DNA from: Candidatus Sulfuricurvum sp. RIFRC-1
GTDB lineage: Bacteria > Campylobacterota > Campylobacteria > Campylobacterales > Sulfurimonadaceae
Direction of reading: 5' to 3'
Assembly (NCBI RefSeq): GCF_000310245.1
Contig: NC_020505.1
Coordinates: forward strand, 2,080,001 to 2,144,000
Length of the DNA stretch: 64,000 bases
Shown: positions 9,081 through 17,314 of the stretch, piece after piece
Position numbering within the stretch: the first letter of the stretch is position 1
How the letters are laid out: each line of letters starts with the position of its first letter
The notes under the pieces: generated by a model
The model's database searches: none
What the model saw: the letters and a program-made list of their open reading frames with translations, nothing else
What the model was told of the DNA's origin: nothing
Program-made: the position numbers and the translations under genes

Positions 9081-9410
9081 TTATCCGCAACTCGGAACGT
9101 TTCCACTATCAGAGCCGTACTCTTTCGCAAAATCACCGATATCTTGGAGTTTATCCTTCATATCGGGATTCGTCAAAACCGGAACCGAAGTCGGAAAACG
9201 CTCACTGTACTCTTTGATAAACCCTTTTGCATCATTCGCAAAAAGCTCTTCCCATTCGGCAACCGTGTGCTCAGCCGCAAACTTGGTTCCGTTCATATTG
9301 AATTTCGCTTTAAGCGTTTTAAGATACGCTTTTTGACCCGCTTTAGCGTCTGCTGAAGCAACTGAAGCACTAAGTGCCGCGATTAACAAGATTGAGAGTA
9401 ACTTATTCAT
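9081..9410 (-). CDS. periplasmic protein, haem-less cytochrome-like, function unknown
   Basis: 109-aa exported protein with signal peptide MNKLLSILLIAALSASVASA. The mature part begins DAKAGQKAYLKTLKAKF, which resembles the first helix of small cytochromes c, but there is no CxxCH; the only Cys is near the C-terminus (VPSCG). The pattern FAAEHTVAEWEELF is one I associate with short conserved periplasmic proteins of Campylobacterota. It may be a relative of cytochrome c that has lost haem, or an unrelated helical protein. It lies on the same strand as the cytochrome c gene but is separated from it by the repeat block. Confidence 0.6.
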   Translation of the reverse strand: MNKLLSILLIAALSASVASADAKAGQKAYLKTLKAKFNMNGTKFAAEHTVAEWEELFANDAKGFIKEYSERFPTSVPVLTNPDMKDKLQDIGDFAKEYGSDSGNVPSCG

Positions 9411-9499
9411 CCTAAACTCCTTTTTCAGAGTTTCTCTTTCGAGATTCTCTTTTGATGAGAGCAGTATAAAAAGTTATTGTGAAGCGATTGTGGAGGTAA

Positions 9500-9721
9500 T
9501 TAAAGATTTTGAAGACGATCGATTAAAGCAAGAGTTTGTTTCTCTTGTTCATAAAGGGCAAAATTTTTACGGACATAGGCTTGAAGGAGAAGTTTGAGAT
9601 CATTGTTACCGTGAAACTCAAAATCCTGCTTCATCTGCTCGGTCAAAAAACGGGCAAAATCCTCCTCCACATCAATGTCGTAGCGTTTGGCATTGAGGGT
9701 GAGGGTTACTTTGGTCTTCAT
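9500..9721 (-). CDS. small conserved protein, ZapA-like at the N-terminus
   Basis: 73-aa protein, MKTKVTLTLNAKRYDID followed by a predicted helical part ending in ALIDRLQNL. The opening strand pair, xVxLTLNxKRYDI, resembles ZapA, the FtsZ-ring-associated protein, but the long C-terminal coiled coil of ZapA is short here, so the assignment is weak. Its start overlaps the stop of the upstream coiled-coil gene by four bases, so the two are translationally coupled and may work together. Confidence 0.5.
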   Translation of the reverse strand: MKTKVTLTLNAKRYDIDVEEDFARFLTEQMKQDFEFHGNNDLKLLLQAYVRKNFALYEQEKQTLALIDRLQNL

Positions 9722-9990
9722 CCAAGCAAGCTTTCGATTTTAGAGACGATTGCTTCGATTTCAGCATCTTTTGCGGCTAGTTCATCGGCATACATTTTAA
9801 TCTCTTCATCTTTTGCGGCAAGTGCCGCACTTAGGCGATGGATCTCACCCTCTTTACTTTGTTCATTGCCTCGAATCGAAGCACTTTCAGTCCGAAGCGT
9901 TTCAACTTCCGTTTTCAGTGCAGATTGCTTTTCGAGCAAATCGGTAATAAGCGTGGTCAATTTTTCCAATGGGGTGGGATTAAATAGCAT
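9718..9990 (-). CDS. small coiled-coil protein
   Basis: 90-aa protein that is almost entirely a predicted coiled coil, with heptad-like Leu/Ile and many Glu/Lys (for example LTTLITDLLEKQSALKTEV and ALAAKDEEIKMYADELAAK). It has no signal peptide or membrane segment. It is the first gene of a two-gene unit with the ZapA-like protein. By analogy with ZapB next to ZapA a cell-division role is possible, but coiled coils give little support and the function is unassigned. Confidence 0.55.
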   Translation of the reverse strand: MLFNPTPLEKLTTLITDLLEKQSALKTEVETLRTESASIRGNEQSKEGEIHRLSAALAAKDEEIKMYADELAAKDAEIEAIVSKIESLLG

Positions 9991-10133
9991 GATTAACCTT
10001 GGGTGATAGTCTTTAACATAATTTTAACACAGTTTCGCTCAGTATCACTGCGGAGGTCTCAAATTTGAGTAAATCATCGACGAAAAAAATACCCTACACT
10101 CATCATGAGATGTTTTCAGATCGGATAATCCGC

Positions 10134-10139
10134 TATAAT
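10134..10139 (+). promoter_or_regulatory. -10 box TATAAT upstream of DUF2721 gene
   Basis: TATAAT in the context CCGCTATAATTT, 38 nt before the ATG at 10178. The same 12-base context recurs before uvrB. The 172 nt on the left of this gene hold nothing else that I can recognise. Confidence 0.55.
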
Positions 10140-10177
10140 TTATCAATGCTAAAAAAATTGCCTTGAGAGGGTGTTTG

Positions 10178-10633
10178 ATGTTACTAACTGATCTTATCGG
10201 AACATTACAGTTGTCGATCGGCCCTGTCATCCTTATTTCCGGAATCGGCTTAATTATTTTAAGTCTTACCAACCGTTTCGGACGTATCGTCGATAGAACA
10301 CGTCAACTCTCGGTTGAGCATCGTAGTTCTTCGAGCACAGATCAAGAGCGTATTTTATTGGAACTTAAAATACTTACCCTCAGAGCAAAAGTGATCAGAA
10401 GCAGCAATTTTCTGGCCGTACTAAGCGTTTTATTGGTTTCGTTTATTATCATCGGTCTATTTGGATCTGCTTTGTATCATTTTAATGTGACCTATATCCT
10501 CATCATCTTGTTTATTTCCAGTATCATTAGCTTGATAGTTTCACTTTTTTTATTTATCTATGATCTTGATCTCTCTTTGAAAGCCCTTTGGATCGAACTT
10601 CCAAAAGCATTAGCCAAATCCGATATTAATTAA
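10178..10633 (+). CDS. DUF2721 family membrane protein
   Basis: 151-aa inner-membrane protein. An N-terminal hydrophobic segment (LQLSIGPVILISGIGLIIL) is followed by the polar signature TNRFGRIVDRTRQL, a basic/helical stretch (LLELKILTLRAKVIRSS) and two further membrane helices. This layout matches DUF2721 proteins, whose function is unknown. The ATG at 10178 follows a GAGAGGG ribosome binding site; the upstream TTG codons at 10163 and 10175 are less likely. Single gene, with its own -10 box. Confidence 0.75.
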   Translation: MLLTDLIGTLQLSIGPVILISGIGLIILSLTNRFGRIVDRTRQLSVEHRSSSSTDQERILLELKILTLRAKVIRSSNFLAVLSVLLVSFIIIGLFGSALYHFNVTYILIILFISSIISLIVSLFLFIYDLDLSLKALWIELPKALAKSDIN

Positions 10634-10684
10634 AATCTTAACAGCCCATACGTACTTATCCAAAACAGGAAACCGCATTTCCGC

Positions 10685-10690
10685 TATAAT
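10685..10690 (+). promoter_or_regulatory. -10 box TATAAT upstream of uvrB
   Basis: CCGCTATAATTTC, the same context as at 10131-10142, 28 nt before the uvrB start. No SOS (LexA) operator-like sequence is visible. Confidence 0.55.
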
Positions 10691-10717
10691 TTCAAATCTT
10701 TATCACAGGGTCATTCA

Positions 10718-12691
10718 TTGCCGATTTTTAAAGTCCATACCCCTTATCAAGCTGCCGGTGATCAGCCTGTTGCCATCGAAGCACTCTCTTCCGGTATAAA
10801 ACGCGGTGAGCGCTATGTATCCCTTGAAGGGGTAACCGGTAGCGGCAAAACCTACACGATGGCCAAAGTGATCGAGAGTGTTCAACTTCCGACGATTATC
10901 ATGACCCACAATAAGACCTTAGCGGCACAGCTCTACAGTGAGTTTCGCTCGTTTTTTCCCGAAAACCATGTCGAATATTTCATCAGTTACTACGATTATT
11001 ATCAGCCCGAAGCCTACATCCCAAGACAAGATTTGTTTATTGAAAAAGACAGCTCGATCAATGATGAGCTGGAGCGTCTGCGACTCTCTGCCACCGCCAA
11101 TCTCCTCAGCTATGATGACGTTATCGTTGTCGCTTCCGTCTCTGCCAACTATGGGTTGGGTGATCCCGAAGAGTATGAGAAGATGGTACAGGTTATCGCT
11201 ATCGGAGATGAAATCAACCAAAAAAAGCTCCTTCTTCGCCTCGTTGAAATGGGGTATGCCCGTAATGACACCTATTTTGACGGCGGGCACTTTCGGGTCA
11301 ACGGGGAAGTGGTCGATATCTATCCCCCCTACTGGCAGGATCAGGCGGTGCGTATCGAATTTTTCGGGGACGAAGTGGAACGTATGACGTTTTTTGAACC
11401 CCTCAGTAACACGATGACCGAAAAACAAGAGAGTGTGACGATCTATGCCACCAGCCAGTTTGCCGTAGGGCAAGAGAAACTCTCCCGTGCGATCAAGCGG
11501 ATCGAAGATGAGTTGGGAGAACGCCTTAGTGAATTGGACAAGCAAGGCAAGATTGTCGAAATGCAGCGTCTCAAACAGCGATGCGAATTCGACCTCGAAA
11601 TGCTTCAGGCGACAGGGATGTGTAAGGGGATCGAAAACTACTCCCGCCATCTCACCGATAAATTGCCCGGAGAAGCCCCCTATACCCTACTAGACTATTT
11701 CACTCTGCATCACGATAAATTTCTCATTATCGTCGATGAGAGCCATGTGAGTCTCCCGCAGTTTCGGGGGATGTTTGCGGGAGATCGGAGCCGCAAAGAG
11801 GTTCTCGTCGATTACGGTTTCCGCCTTCCCAGTGCACTCGACAACCGCCCCCTGATGATCGATGAGTTTATGCACAAAGCGCCTCACTATATGTTTGTCT
11901 CCGCTACCCCTGCCGCGCAAGAGATCGAGATCAGTACCACCATCGCCCACCAGATTATCCGTCCGACCGGATTGCTCGACCCGATCATCACCATCAAGCC
12001 GAGTGAAAATCAGGTAGAAGATCTACACGATGAGATCAAAAAAACGGTCGCGCTCGGAGATCGGGTTCTCGTCACCGTACTCACCAAAAAAATGGCCGAA
12101 GCCCTCACCAAATACCTCGCCGATTTGGGGATCAAAGTGCAGTATATGCACTCCGAGATCGACGCCATCGAGCGCAATCAGATCATCCGAGGTCTCCGTG
12201 TCGGCGATTTTGACGTTCTCATCGGGATCAATCTCCTACGAGAAGGGTTGGATTTACCGGAAGTAAGCCTCGTCGCTATTTTAGATGCCGATAAAGAAGG
12301 TTTCCTGCGTTCTGAAACAGCACTGATTCAAACCATCGGACGCGCCGCGCGGAATGAACACGGGCGGGTCATCCTGTACGCCCAAAAGATCACCGGATCG
12401 ATGGAACGCGCTATCGCGACCACGACCAAACGCCGTGCAATCCAAGAAGCGTACAATACCAAACACGGCATTACGCCGACAACAACCAAGCGCTCCCTTG
12501 ATGAGAATCTTAAACTCGAAGATGTAGGTGATTTATACAATCGCTCTAAAAAAGCGAAAACCCTCCCTGCGGCAGAACGTAAAAAACTGATCGAAGAGCT
12601 GAATCTCAAGATGAGAGAAGCGGCTAAAAAACTGGAATTCGAAGAAGCAGCGCGTTTACGCGATGAAATAGCAAAGATACGGAAACTATAA
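10718..12691 (+). CDS. uvrB: excinuclease ABC subunit B
   Basis: UvrB, the damage-verification helicase of nucleotide excision repair, which is loaded by UvrA and recruits the UvrC nuclease. The 657-aa product has Walker [11 protein letters not shown] near residue 38, the beta-hairpin region with [10 protein letters not shown], helicase motifs ([34 protein letters not shown]) and a C-terminal UVR domain ([18 protein letters not shown]) for UvrC contact. The start is TTG at 10718, giving the usual [17 protein letters not shown]-terminus. No other uvr gene is in the window. Confidence 0.98.
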   Translation: MPIFKVHTPYQAAGDQPVAIEALSSGIKRGERYVSLEGVTGSGKTYTMAKVIESVQLPTIIMTHNKTLAAQLYSEFRSFFPENHVEYFISYYDYYQPEAYIPRQDLFIEKDSSINDELERLRLSATANLLSYDDVIVVASVSANYGLGDPEEYEKMVQVIAIGDEINQKKLLLRLVEMGYARNDTYFDGGHFRVNGEVVDIYPPYWQDQAVRIEFFGDEVERMTFFEPLSNTMTEKQESVTIYATSQFAVGQEKLSRAIKRIEDELGERLSELDKQGKIVEMQRLKQRCEFDLEMLQATGMCKGIENYSRHLTDKLPGEAPYTLLDYFTLHHDKFLIIVDESHVSLPQFRGMFAGDRSRKEVLVDYGFRLPSALDNRPLMIDEFMHKAPHYMFVSATPAAQEIEISTTIAHQIIRPTGLLDPIITIKPSENQVEDLHDEIKKTVALGDRVLVTVLTKKMAEALTKYLADLGIKVQYMHSEIDAIERNQIIRGLRVGDFDVLIGINLLREGLDLPEVSLVAILDADKEGFLRSETALIQTIGRAARNEHGRVILYAQKITGSMERAIATTTKRRAIQEAYNTKHGITPTTTKRSLDENLKLEDVGDLYNRSKKAKTLPAAERKKLIEELNLKMREAAKKLEFEEAARLRDEIAKIRKL

Positions 12692-12708
12692 AAATTAAAA
12701 AGGAGAAA

Positions 12709-12784
12709 GCGCGGTTCACTGCGCGTGGGCTTCCTGCCTAAAGAAGCTCAGCGTTAGCGTAGACACAGGGGTTTTACTCCTGTG
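12709..12784. other. structured intergenic element (three hairpins)
   Basis: The 107 nt between uvrB and the DedA gene hold three consecutive potential hairpins: GCGC...GCGC at 12709-12724, GGGCTTC/GAAGCTC (12727-12733 with 12743-12749, 9-nt loop), and CACAGGGG/CTCCTGTG (12764-12771 with 12777-12784, 5-nt loop). No T-tract follows on either strand, so a plain terminator is unlikely. A similar arrangement occurs at 55764-55819. Confidence 0.5.
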
Positions 12785-12798
12785 GCGTTAAAAATCAA

Positions 12799-13362
12799 AT
12801 GGATGATATGTTAAACAACCTCTCGACGTACGGCTACATTGTACTCTTTCTCTATTCCCTTGGCGGGGGGTTTGTCGCCTTATTGGGTGCGGGAGTTCTC
12901 AGTTTTATGGGAAAAATGGATCTGTCTCTCTCCATTGCAATCGCTTTTAGTGCAAACTTCATCGGCGATTCACTCATGTTTTACATGTCCCGATATCACA
13001 AAAAAGAGATGATGGAATATTTTAGAAAACATCGCCGTAAACTCGCATTTTCCCATCTTCTTCTCAAAAAACACGGCTCATGGATCATTATCATTAAAAA
13101 ATTCATATATGGGCTCAAGACGCTTGTCCCTATCGCTGTCGGGTTAACCAAATACGATTTTTGGAAATTCAGCGGCTATAACGCACTGGGTGCAGCCATT
13201 TGGGCAGTTATTGTCGGTGGGGGAAGCTATCTTTTCGGCGGGGCCTTGATCGAAGGGTATAAAATTGTGGCGGATAAACCGTATTTGGCTCCGGTTATGT
13301 TGATCATTGTCGGTGGAAGTGTTTGGTTTTATCTCTCGTTAGCAACAAAAAAACAAAAATAG
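12799..13362 (+). CDS. DedA family membrane protein
   Basis: 187-aa polytopic membrane protein of the DedA/SNARE-associated (VTT) family, whose members act in lipid flippase-like roles and envelope homeostasis. It shows the membrane-embedded N-terminal region (GYIVLFLYSLGGGFVALLG), a cytoplasmic basic part, and the conserved FIYGLKTLVPIAVGLTKYDFWKF stretch with GxNxLGAxxW after it. The start is ATG at 12799 (MDDMLNNL), with an alternative ATG three codons on; no strong ribosome binding site is visible. It lies just before tRNA-Gln, which is on the other strand. Confidence 0.85.
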   Translation: MDDMLNNLSTYGYIVLFLYSLGGGFVALLGAGVLSFMGKMDLSLSIAIAFSANFIGDSLMFYMSRYHKKEMMEYFRKHRRKLAFSHLLLKKHGSWIIIIKKFIYGLKTLVPIAVGLTKYDFWKFSGYNALGAAIWAVIVGGGSYLFGGALIEGYKIVADKPYLAPVMLIIVGGSVWFYLSLATKKQK

Positions 13363-13377
13363 AAAAGAAGCTGAGTG

Positions 13378-13452
13378 TGGATGGGGAGGAGGGATTCGAA
13401 CCCCCGAATGACTGGACCAAAACCAGTTGCCTTACCGCTTGGCGACACCCCA
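13378..13452 (-). tRNA. tRNA-Gln (anticodon UUG), CCA encoded
   Basis: A full cloverleaf can be folded by eye: 7-bp acceptor arm (13446-13452 with 13382-13388), D arm 13429-13443, anticodon arm 13411-13427 with loop UUUUGGU and anticodon UUG at 13420-13418, T arm 13389-13405 with GTTCGAAT, and CCA at 13380-13378. The first pair is U1-A72, as expected for tRNA-Gln charged by the GluRS/GatCAB route used in this group. The acceptor stem has a U6-U67 mismatch and the discriminator base is U. Confidence 0.93.
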
Positions 13453-13504
13453 ATGTTGAGAGGGGAATTGTAGAAAAATTCCCCTTAAGAAAGTTTTATA
13501 CGGA

Positions 13505-15469
13505 TTAAAACAATAGTTTTTCTTCGGTTTTCGGCCCTTGTTCTTGCGTAGTATCCGGTGCCATTGACGTGTCAGTATACTCTTCAGTACCGTTTGCGTC
13601 ATTAACCGGTGCACGGTAAACCCCTGCCGGAAGGTCAAAGTAGCGTTTGGTATTTGGATAAATACGTAACATATCTTCATAATAATAGCGGAAAACCGGA
13701 CCGGCTGCCCGTCCACCGGTTTCACTGCGGCGCATCGGCGTATTGTTATCATTTCCGAACCAAACAACCGTCTCTACGGTCGGTGAATATCCTACAAACC
13801 ACGCATCGACGTTATTATTGGTCGTTCCGGTTTTACCGGCAATCTCCATCCCTCCGACACGGGCTGTGGTCCCCGTACCGTGACTGACAACATCTTTTAA
13901 AATAGAGGTCATCAGATAGATTTGTTCAGGGGTATTGACTTGACGGCTTTTGTTTTCATATCGGATCGTCTCCCCTTTTGGAGTAATGACCTGACGTATC
14001 AACATAGGATTGGTCAAAGCTCCTCCGCTCGAAAACATCGTATAGTATTTCGCCAAATCGATAGGGGAAATAGAGATTGTTCCCAATGCAATCGAGAGAT
14101 CGGGTGGAAGGTTTTCGGTAATACCGTAACGTCTAAGCCCCTCTACCACTTTTTGAAATCCCATATCACTGACCATATTAATCGTTGCAAGGTTACGAGA
14201 ATGGGTCAGGGCATTACGGATCGTAACCATCCCTTTATACTCATTTTTATAGTTTTTCGGCTGCCACGTTTTTTCCTCACCGTCATCACCCGCATAGGTA
14301 TAAGTACGTGCGATGTCGGGAACCATAGAAGAGGGGGACATTCCACTGTCCAATGCTACTTGATAAATAAACGGTTTAAATGCCGAACCCGGTTGGCGCT
14401 TTGCCTGCGTTACACGGTTGAAAGGGCTGAGTGAATAATCATACCCCCCAACCATCGCTAAAATCTCTCCGTTACGGGGATCAAGACTGATAAGGGCACC
14501 GTTGAGCTGACGCTGCATATTCTCATCCAAATCTCCCGCTTCCTGTGCCCGTTTTAAAATCTCATCACGACCCGATTGAAGGGCTTTGTACCCCGATTCT
14601 TGAAGTCTCATATCGATGGTGGTGTAAATCTTGTAGCCGCCGCTGCGGATATCGGGAAACGCATCACCGAGTTGACGCATTACCTCATCGATAATGTAGG
14701 GGCCCGAGTTTTTGCTGAGGGTATCGTTATAAACTTTCGGTCGTTCCTGTGTCGCTTTTTCATAGGTGGCTTGATCGATCCATCCCAACTCATACATACG
14801 CCCGATAACACGGTTGGCCCGTCCGAGAGAGAGCTCATAGTTTCGGGTCGGAGAATAGAAATTCGGAGCTTTCGGAAGACCGACCAGCATTGCGATCTCT
14901 TTTAGACTGAGATCTTTAAGCGGTTTGCGGAAATAGCCATCCGCTGCCGTTTTAATTCCGTAGTATCCGTGCCCTAAATAGATTTCATTGAAATAACGCT
15001 CTAAAATTTGTTCTTTGCTCAACTCTTGCTCAATACGGATCGAGTAGAGAACCTCTTTGAATTTACGGGAGAATTTCTTCTCACGGGTCAAAAGGGTATT
15101 TTTAACCAACTGCTGCGTGATGGTACTCGCCCCCTCTTTGAGCTTTCCGGCACTCACGTCTTTGATGATCGCACGCATAACTGCATCAGGATTCACCCCG
15201 TGATGTTCAAAAAACATCGTATCTTCGATTGCCAAAAGTGCCTCAATAAGACGCGGAGGAATGTTTTCATACGAGACGTAATAGCGGTGTTCATCGCTAA
15301 AAAGGTTGGCAATTTTATTTCCGTTACGATCGTACACTTCGGTCGTTAGACGCGGTTGATACTGAATCAGTTTTTGAGTTTCGTATTCAAACGAGTAAAT
15401 AAGATACCCTAAAAAAACGATCGGAATCATCACAACAAACGCGATTGTAATCATAAAATATTTTTTCAT
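13505..15469 (-). CDS. penicillin-binding protein 1A (class A PBP)
   Basis: Bifunctional peptidoglycan glycosyltransferase/transpeptidase of 654 aa, anchored by an N-terminal membrane helix (YFMITIAFVVMIPIVFLGYLIY). The glycosyltransferase domain has EDTMFFEHHG and ASTITQQLVKN; the transpeptidase domain has Ser-x-x-Lys in GSAFKPF, SRN, and KTGTTN. The ATG at 15469 has AAGG six bases upstream and gives the normal short cytoplasmic tail; a TTG at 15508 would add 13 residues and overlap the ABC gene. It follows the ABC ATPase gene by 35 nt on the same strand. The C-terminal tail is acidic and low complexity. Confidence 0.93.
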   Translation of the reverse strand: MKKYFMITIAFVVMIPIVFLGYLIYSFEYETQKLIQYQPRLTTEVYDRNGNKIANLFSDEHRYYVSYENIPPRLIEALLAIEDTMFFEHHGVNPDAVMRAIIKDVSAGKLKEGASTITQQLVKNTLLTREKKFSRKFKEVLYSIRIEQELSKEQILERYFNEIYLGHGYYGIKTAADGYFRKPLKDLSLKEIAMLVGLPKAPNFYSPTRNYELSLGRANRVIGRMYELGWIDQATYEKATQERPKVYNDTLSKNSGPYIIDEVMRQLGDAFPDIRSGGYKIYTTIDMRLQESGYKALQSGRDEILKRAQEAGDLDENMQRQLNGALISLDPRNGEILAMVGGYDYSLSPFNRVTQAKRQPGSAFKPFIYQVALDSGMSPSSMVPDIARTYTYAGDDGEEKTWQPKNYKNEYKGMVTIRNALTHSRNLATINMVSDMGFQKVVEGLRRYGITENLPPDLSIALGTISISPIDLAKYYTMFSSGGALTNPMLIRQVITPKGETIRYENKSRQVNTPEQIYLMTSILKDVVSHGTGTTARVGGMEIAGKTGTTNNNVDAWFVGYSPTVETVVWFGNDNNTPMRRSETGGRAAGPVFRYYYEDMLRIYPNTKRYFDLPAGVYRAPVNDANGTEEYTDTSMAPDTTQEQGPKTEEKLLF

Positions 15470-15504
15470 TCTCACCCTTAGCGGTACTTCTTCATAGGAG
15501 TTGA

Positions 15505-16203
15505 TCAATTTCTAAATTCCCTGGTTTTAAATTCAGCGTCGATTAACGCTTGGGTATATTTCTCTTTGGGCTCACGCGTAATCTCATCGATTTTCCCTTG
15601 TTCGATGACGCGCCCCTCTCTCAAAACGCAAATATCTTCGCACAATGACGATGCCACCCCCATATCATGGGTAACAAACAGCATCTTAAAGCCTATTTTT
15701 TCTTGCAATGTTTTCAGCAATTCAACCATAGCCTCTTTTGAAGCAGGGTCCAACGCCGTTGTCGGCTCATCCAGCAATAATAGCTTGGGATTCGAGCCTA
15801 AAGCGATTGCAACCACTACCCTCTGAAGCTGTCCTCCTGAGAGTTCGGGAGGAAACCGATCCAATAGCGATTCATCCAAACCCAGCAGAGCAAATAACCC
15901 AATACTCTGCTCTTTTGGGAGAAACATTTGATCTTTGATCCGTGTGAGCGGCGATAACGCGGTAAACGGATTTTGGGGAACCAAAGCGATACTCTGGCCC
16001 CGCTGCCATTCAAAATCACACTGTTTCTCAATCAAAACGTCCAATGCCGGATCCGAAAGTCCCAAAAGAGCTTTAAGCGTTAACGACTTACCGCTTCCGC
16101 TTGCTCCCACTAATGCCAATGAACGCCGAATCTCAAATGCAATATCCACCAGCACGTCACCTGCGTGAGTGATTTTGAGCTGATCGATACGAATCGTATT
16201 CAT
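15505..16203 (-). CDS. ABC transporter ATP-binding protein (oligopeptide/nickel type)
   Basis: 232-aa ABC ATPase with Walker A GASGSGKS, Q-loop VPQNPFTALSPL, signature LSGGQLQR and Walker B LLLLDEPTTALD. The NPFTALSPL Q-loop and overall sequence resemble the DppD/OppD and NikD group that energises peptide or nickel importers. No permease or binding-protein gene is next to it: the neighbours are bioF and PBP1A. The cognate membrane subunits must be elsewhere, or the protein has another task. Four bases separate it from bioF, so it is probably cotranscribed with it. Confidence 0.85.
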   Translation of the reverse strand: MNTIRIDQLKITHAGDVLVDIAFEIRRSLALVGASGSGKSLTLKALLGLSDPALDVLIEKQCDFEWQRGQSIALVPQNPFTALSPLTRIKDQMFLPKEQSIGLFALLGLDESLLDRFPPELSGGQLQRVVVAIALGSNPKLLLLDEPTTALDPASKEAMVELLKTLQEKIGFKMLFVTHDMGVASSLCEDICVLREGRVIEQGKIDEITREPKEKYTQALIDAEFKTREFRN

Positions 16204-16207
16204 GATG

Positions 16208-17314
16208 CTATTTTACCCAAATCTGCGTTAATCGCTCACACACCTGAGCCAAATGCGCTTCATCCATTTCAAGGCGTGCGATGAGGCGGAGGATCGCTTT
16301 TTTCACCGTTGGCTGCCGAATCGCCCCGACGTGTGTCCCCATCTCATTTTTGAGCTGCGCCTGTAACCGCATCACTTCACGATTATCCCCGATGACAATC
16401 GGAACAATCAACCCAGCACATTCAAGTCCCAGTATCGCTTTAACAATCCTTTGACGGGTACTTATTTGATCGCGCAGCTCTTCTGTATGAGTTTGTATAA
16501 ATTGCAGGGCATGATAGGCGAGCGCCGTATCATAAAGCGAGGGAGCCGTCGCATAAATCACGTTTTTGGCACGGTTAATGAGATAGTCGCTGATATGACG
16601 TGAGGAGAGGACATAAGCACCGAAACTTCCGTACGCTTTGCCCAGTGTCCCCATCTTAATCATCAATGGTGTCGGTGCAATTGTATAATAATCGAGTATC
16701 CCCATCAGATGTTCCCCGATTACCCCGCTGCTGTGCGCTTCATCCAAAATCAAAATGGCGTCATGTGCTATTGAGAGTTCGATAATCTCTCGGGGCACAC
16801 AGTCACCCCCCATCGAATAAATCCCCTCAACCGCGACAATAATCCGTTTCCCCCGTGCATGCAAAAGCTCTGATTCAAACGCGGCTACATCGTTATGGGA
16901 GAAAAAGATCACCTCACCCTCACACATACGCGCACCCGCAACACCGCTGGCATGATACTCCTCATCCATAAGCAGTACATCCCCTTTGCGGACAAGCGCT
17001 TCGATCAATCCGACATTGGCGTTAAATCCGCTCCCCATAACGATCCCCGATTCAAAACCGTTCGCTTCGCATAATGCTGACTCAAATTCCGCATGAATAG
17101 GATGATAGCCGTTTACGAGCATCGAAGCTTTGGGCGCATGGTCACTGTGGCGGGATAGAGTTTCACACGCCTTTCTATGGAGTTCTTTCTTATGCGCCAA
17201 CCCTAGATAATCGTTCGATGCGGCATCGATGAGTGAAGCATCACGAACATGACGTTCACGGTAACGGCCGGAACGTTTCAGAGCATTAAGCTCGCTTTTG
17301 TAGGGATTATTCAT
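16208..17314 (-). CDS. bioF: 8-amino-7-oxononanoate synthase (biotin synthesis)
   Basis: PLP-dependent alpha-oxoamine synthase that condenses pimeloyl thioester with alanine in biotin synthesis. The 368-aa protein has SNDYLGLAHKKEL, a substrate-binding region ending ASMLVNGYHPIHAEFE, LILDEAHSSGVIGEHL with the PLP-contacting Asp and His, and the Schiff-base Lys in MGTLGKAYGSFG. KBL and serine palmitoyltransferase share this fold, so BioF is the best but not the only reading. It overlaps the M48 peptidase gene by four bases (ATGA). No other bio gene is in the window. Confidence 0.85.
   Translation of the reverse strand: MNNPYKSELNALKRSGRYRERHVRDASLIDAASNDYLGLAHKKELHRKACETLSRHSDHAPKASMLVNGYHPIHAEFESALCEANGFESGIVMGSGFNANVGLIEALVRKGDVLLMDEEYHASGVAGARMCEGEVIFFSHNDVAAFESELLHARGKRIIVAVEGIYSMGGDCVPREIIELSIAHDAILILDEAHSSGVIGEHLMGILDYYTIAPTPLMIKMGTLGKAYGSFGAYVLSSRHISDYLINRAKNVIYATAPSLYDTALAYHALQFIQTHTEELRDQISTRQRIVKAILGLECAGLIVPIVIGDNREVMRLQAQLKNEMGTHVGAIRQPTVKKAILRLIARLEMDEAHLAQVCERLTQIWVK

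Noticed and set aside
10919-11650. Long antisense frame inside uvrB
   Set aside because: A shadow of the codon structure of uvrB; no ribosome binding site and no recognisable domain.
12764-12784. Hairpin before the DedA gene as the uvrB terminator
   Set aside because: No T-tract follows, and two more hairpins precede it; better treated as a structured element.
13323-13508. 61-codon frame over the end of the DedA gene and the tRNA
   Set aside because: It runs through tRNA-Gln on the opposite strand and shows no protein-like features.
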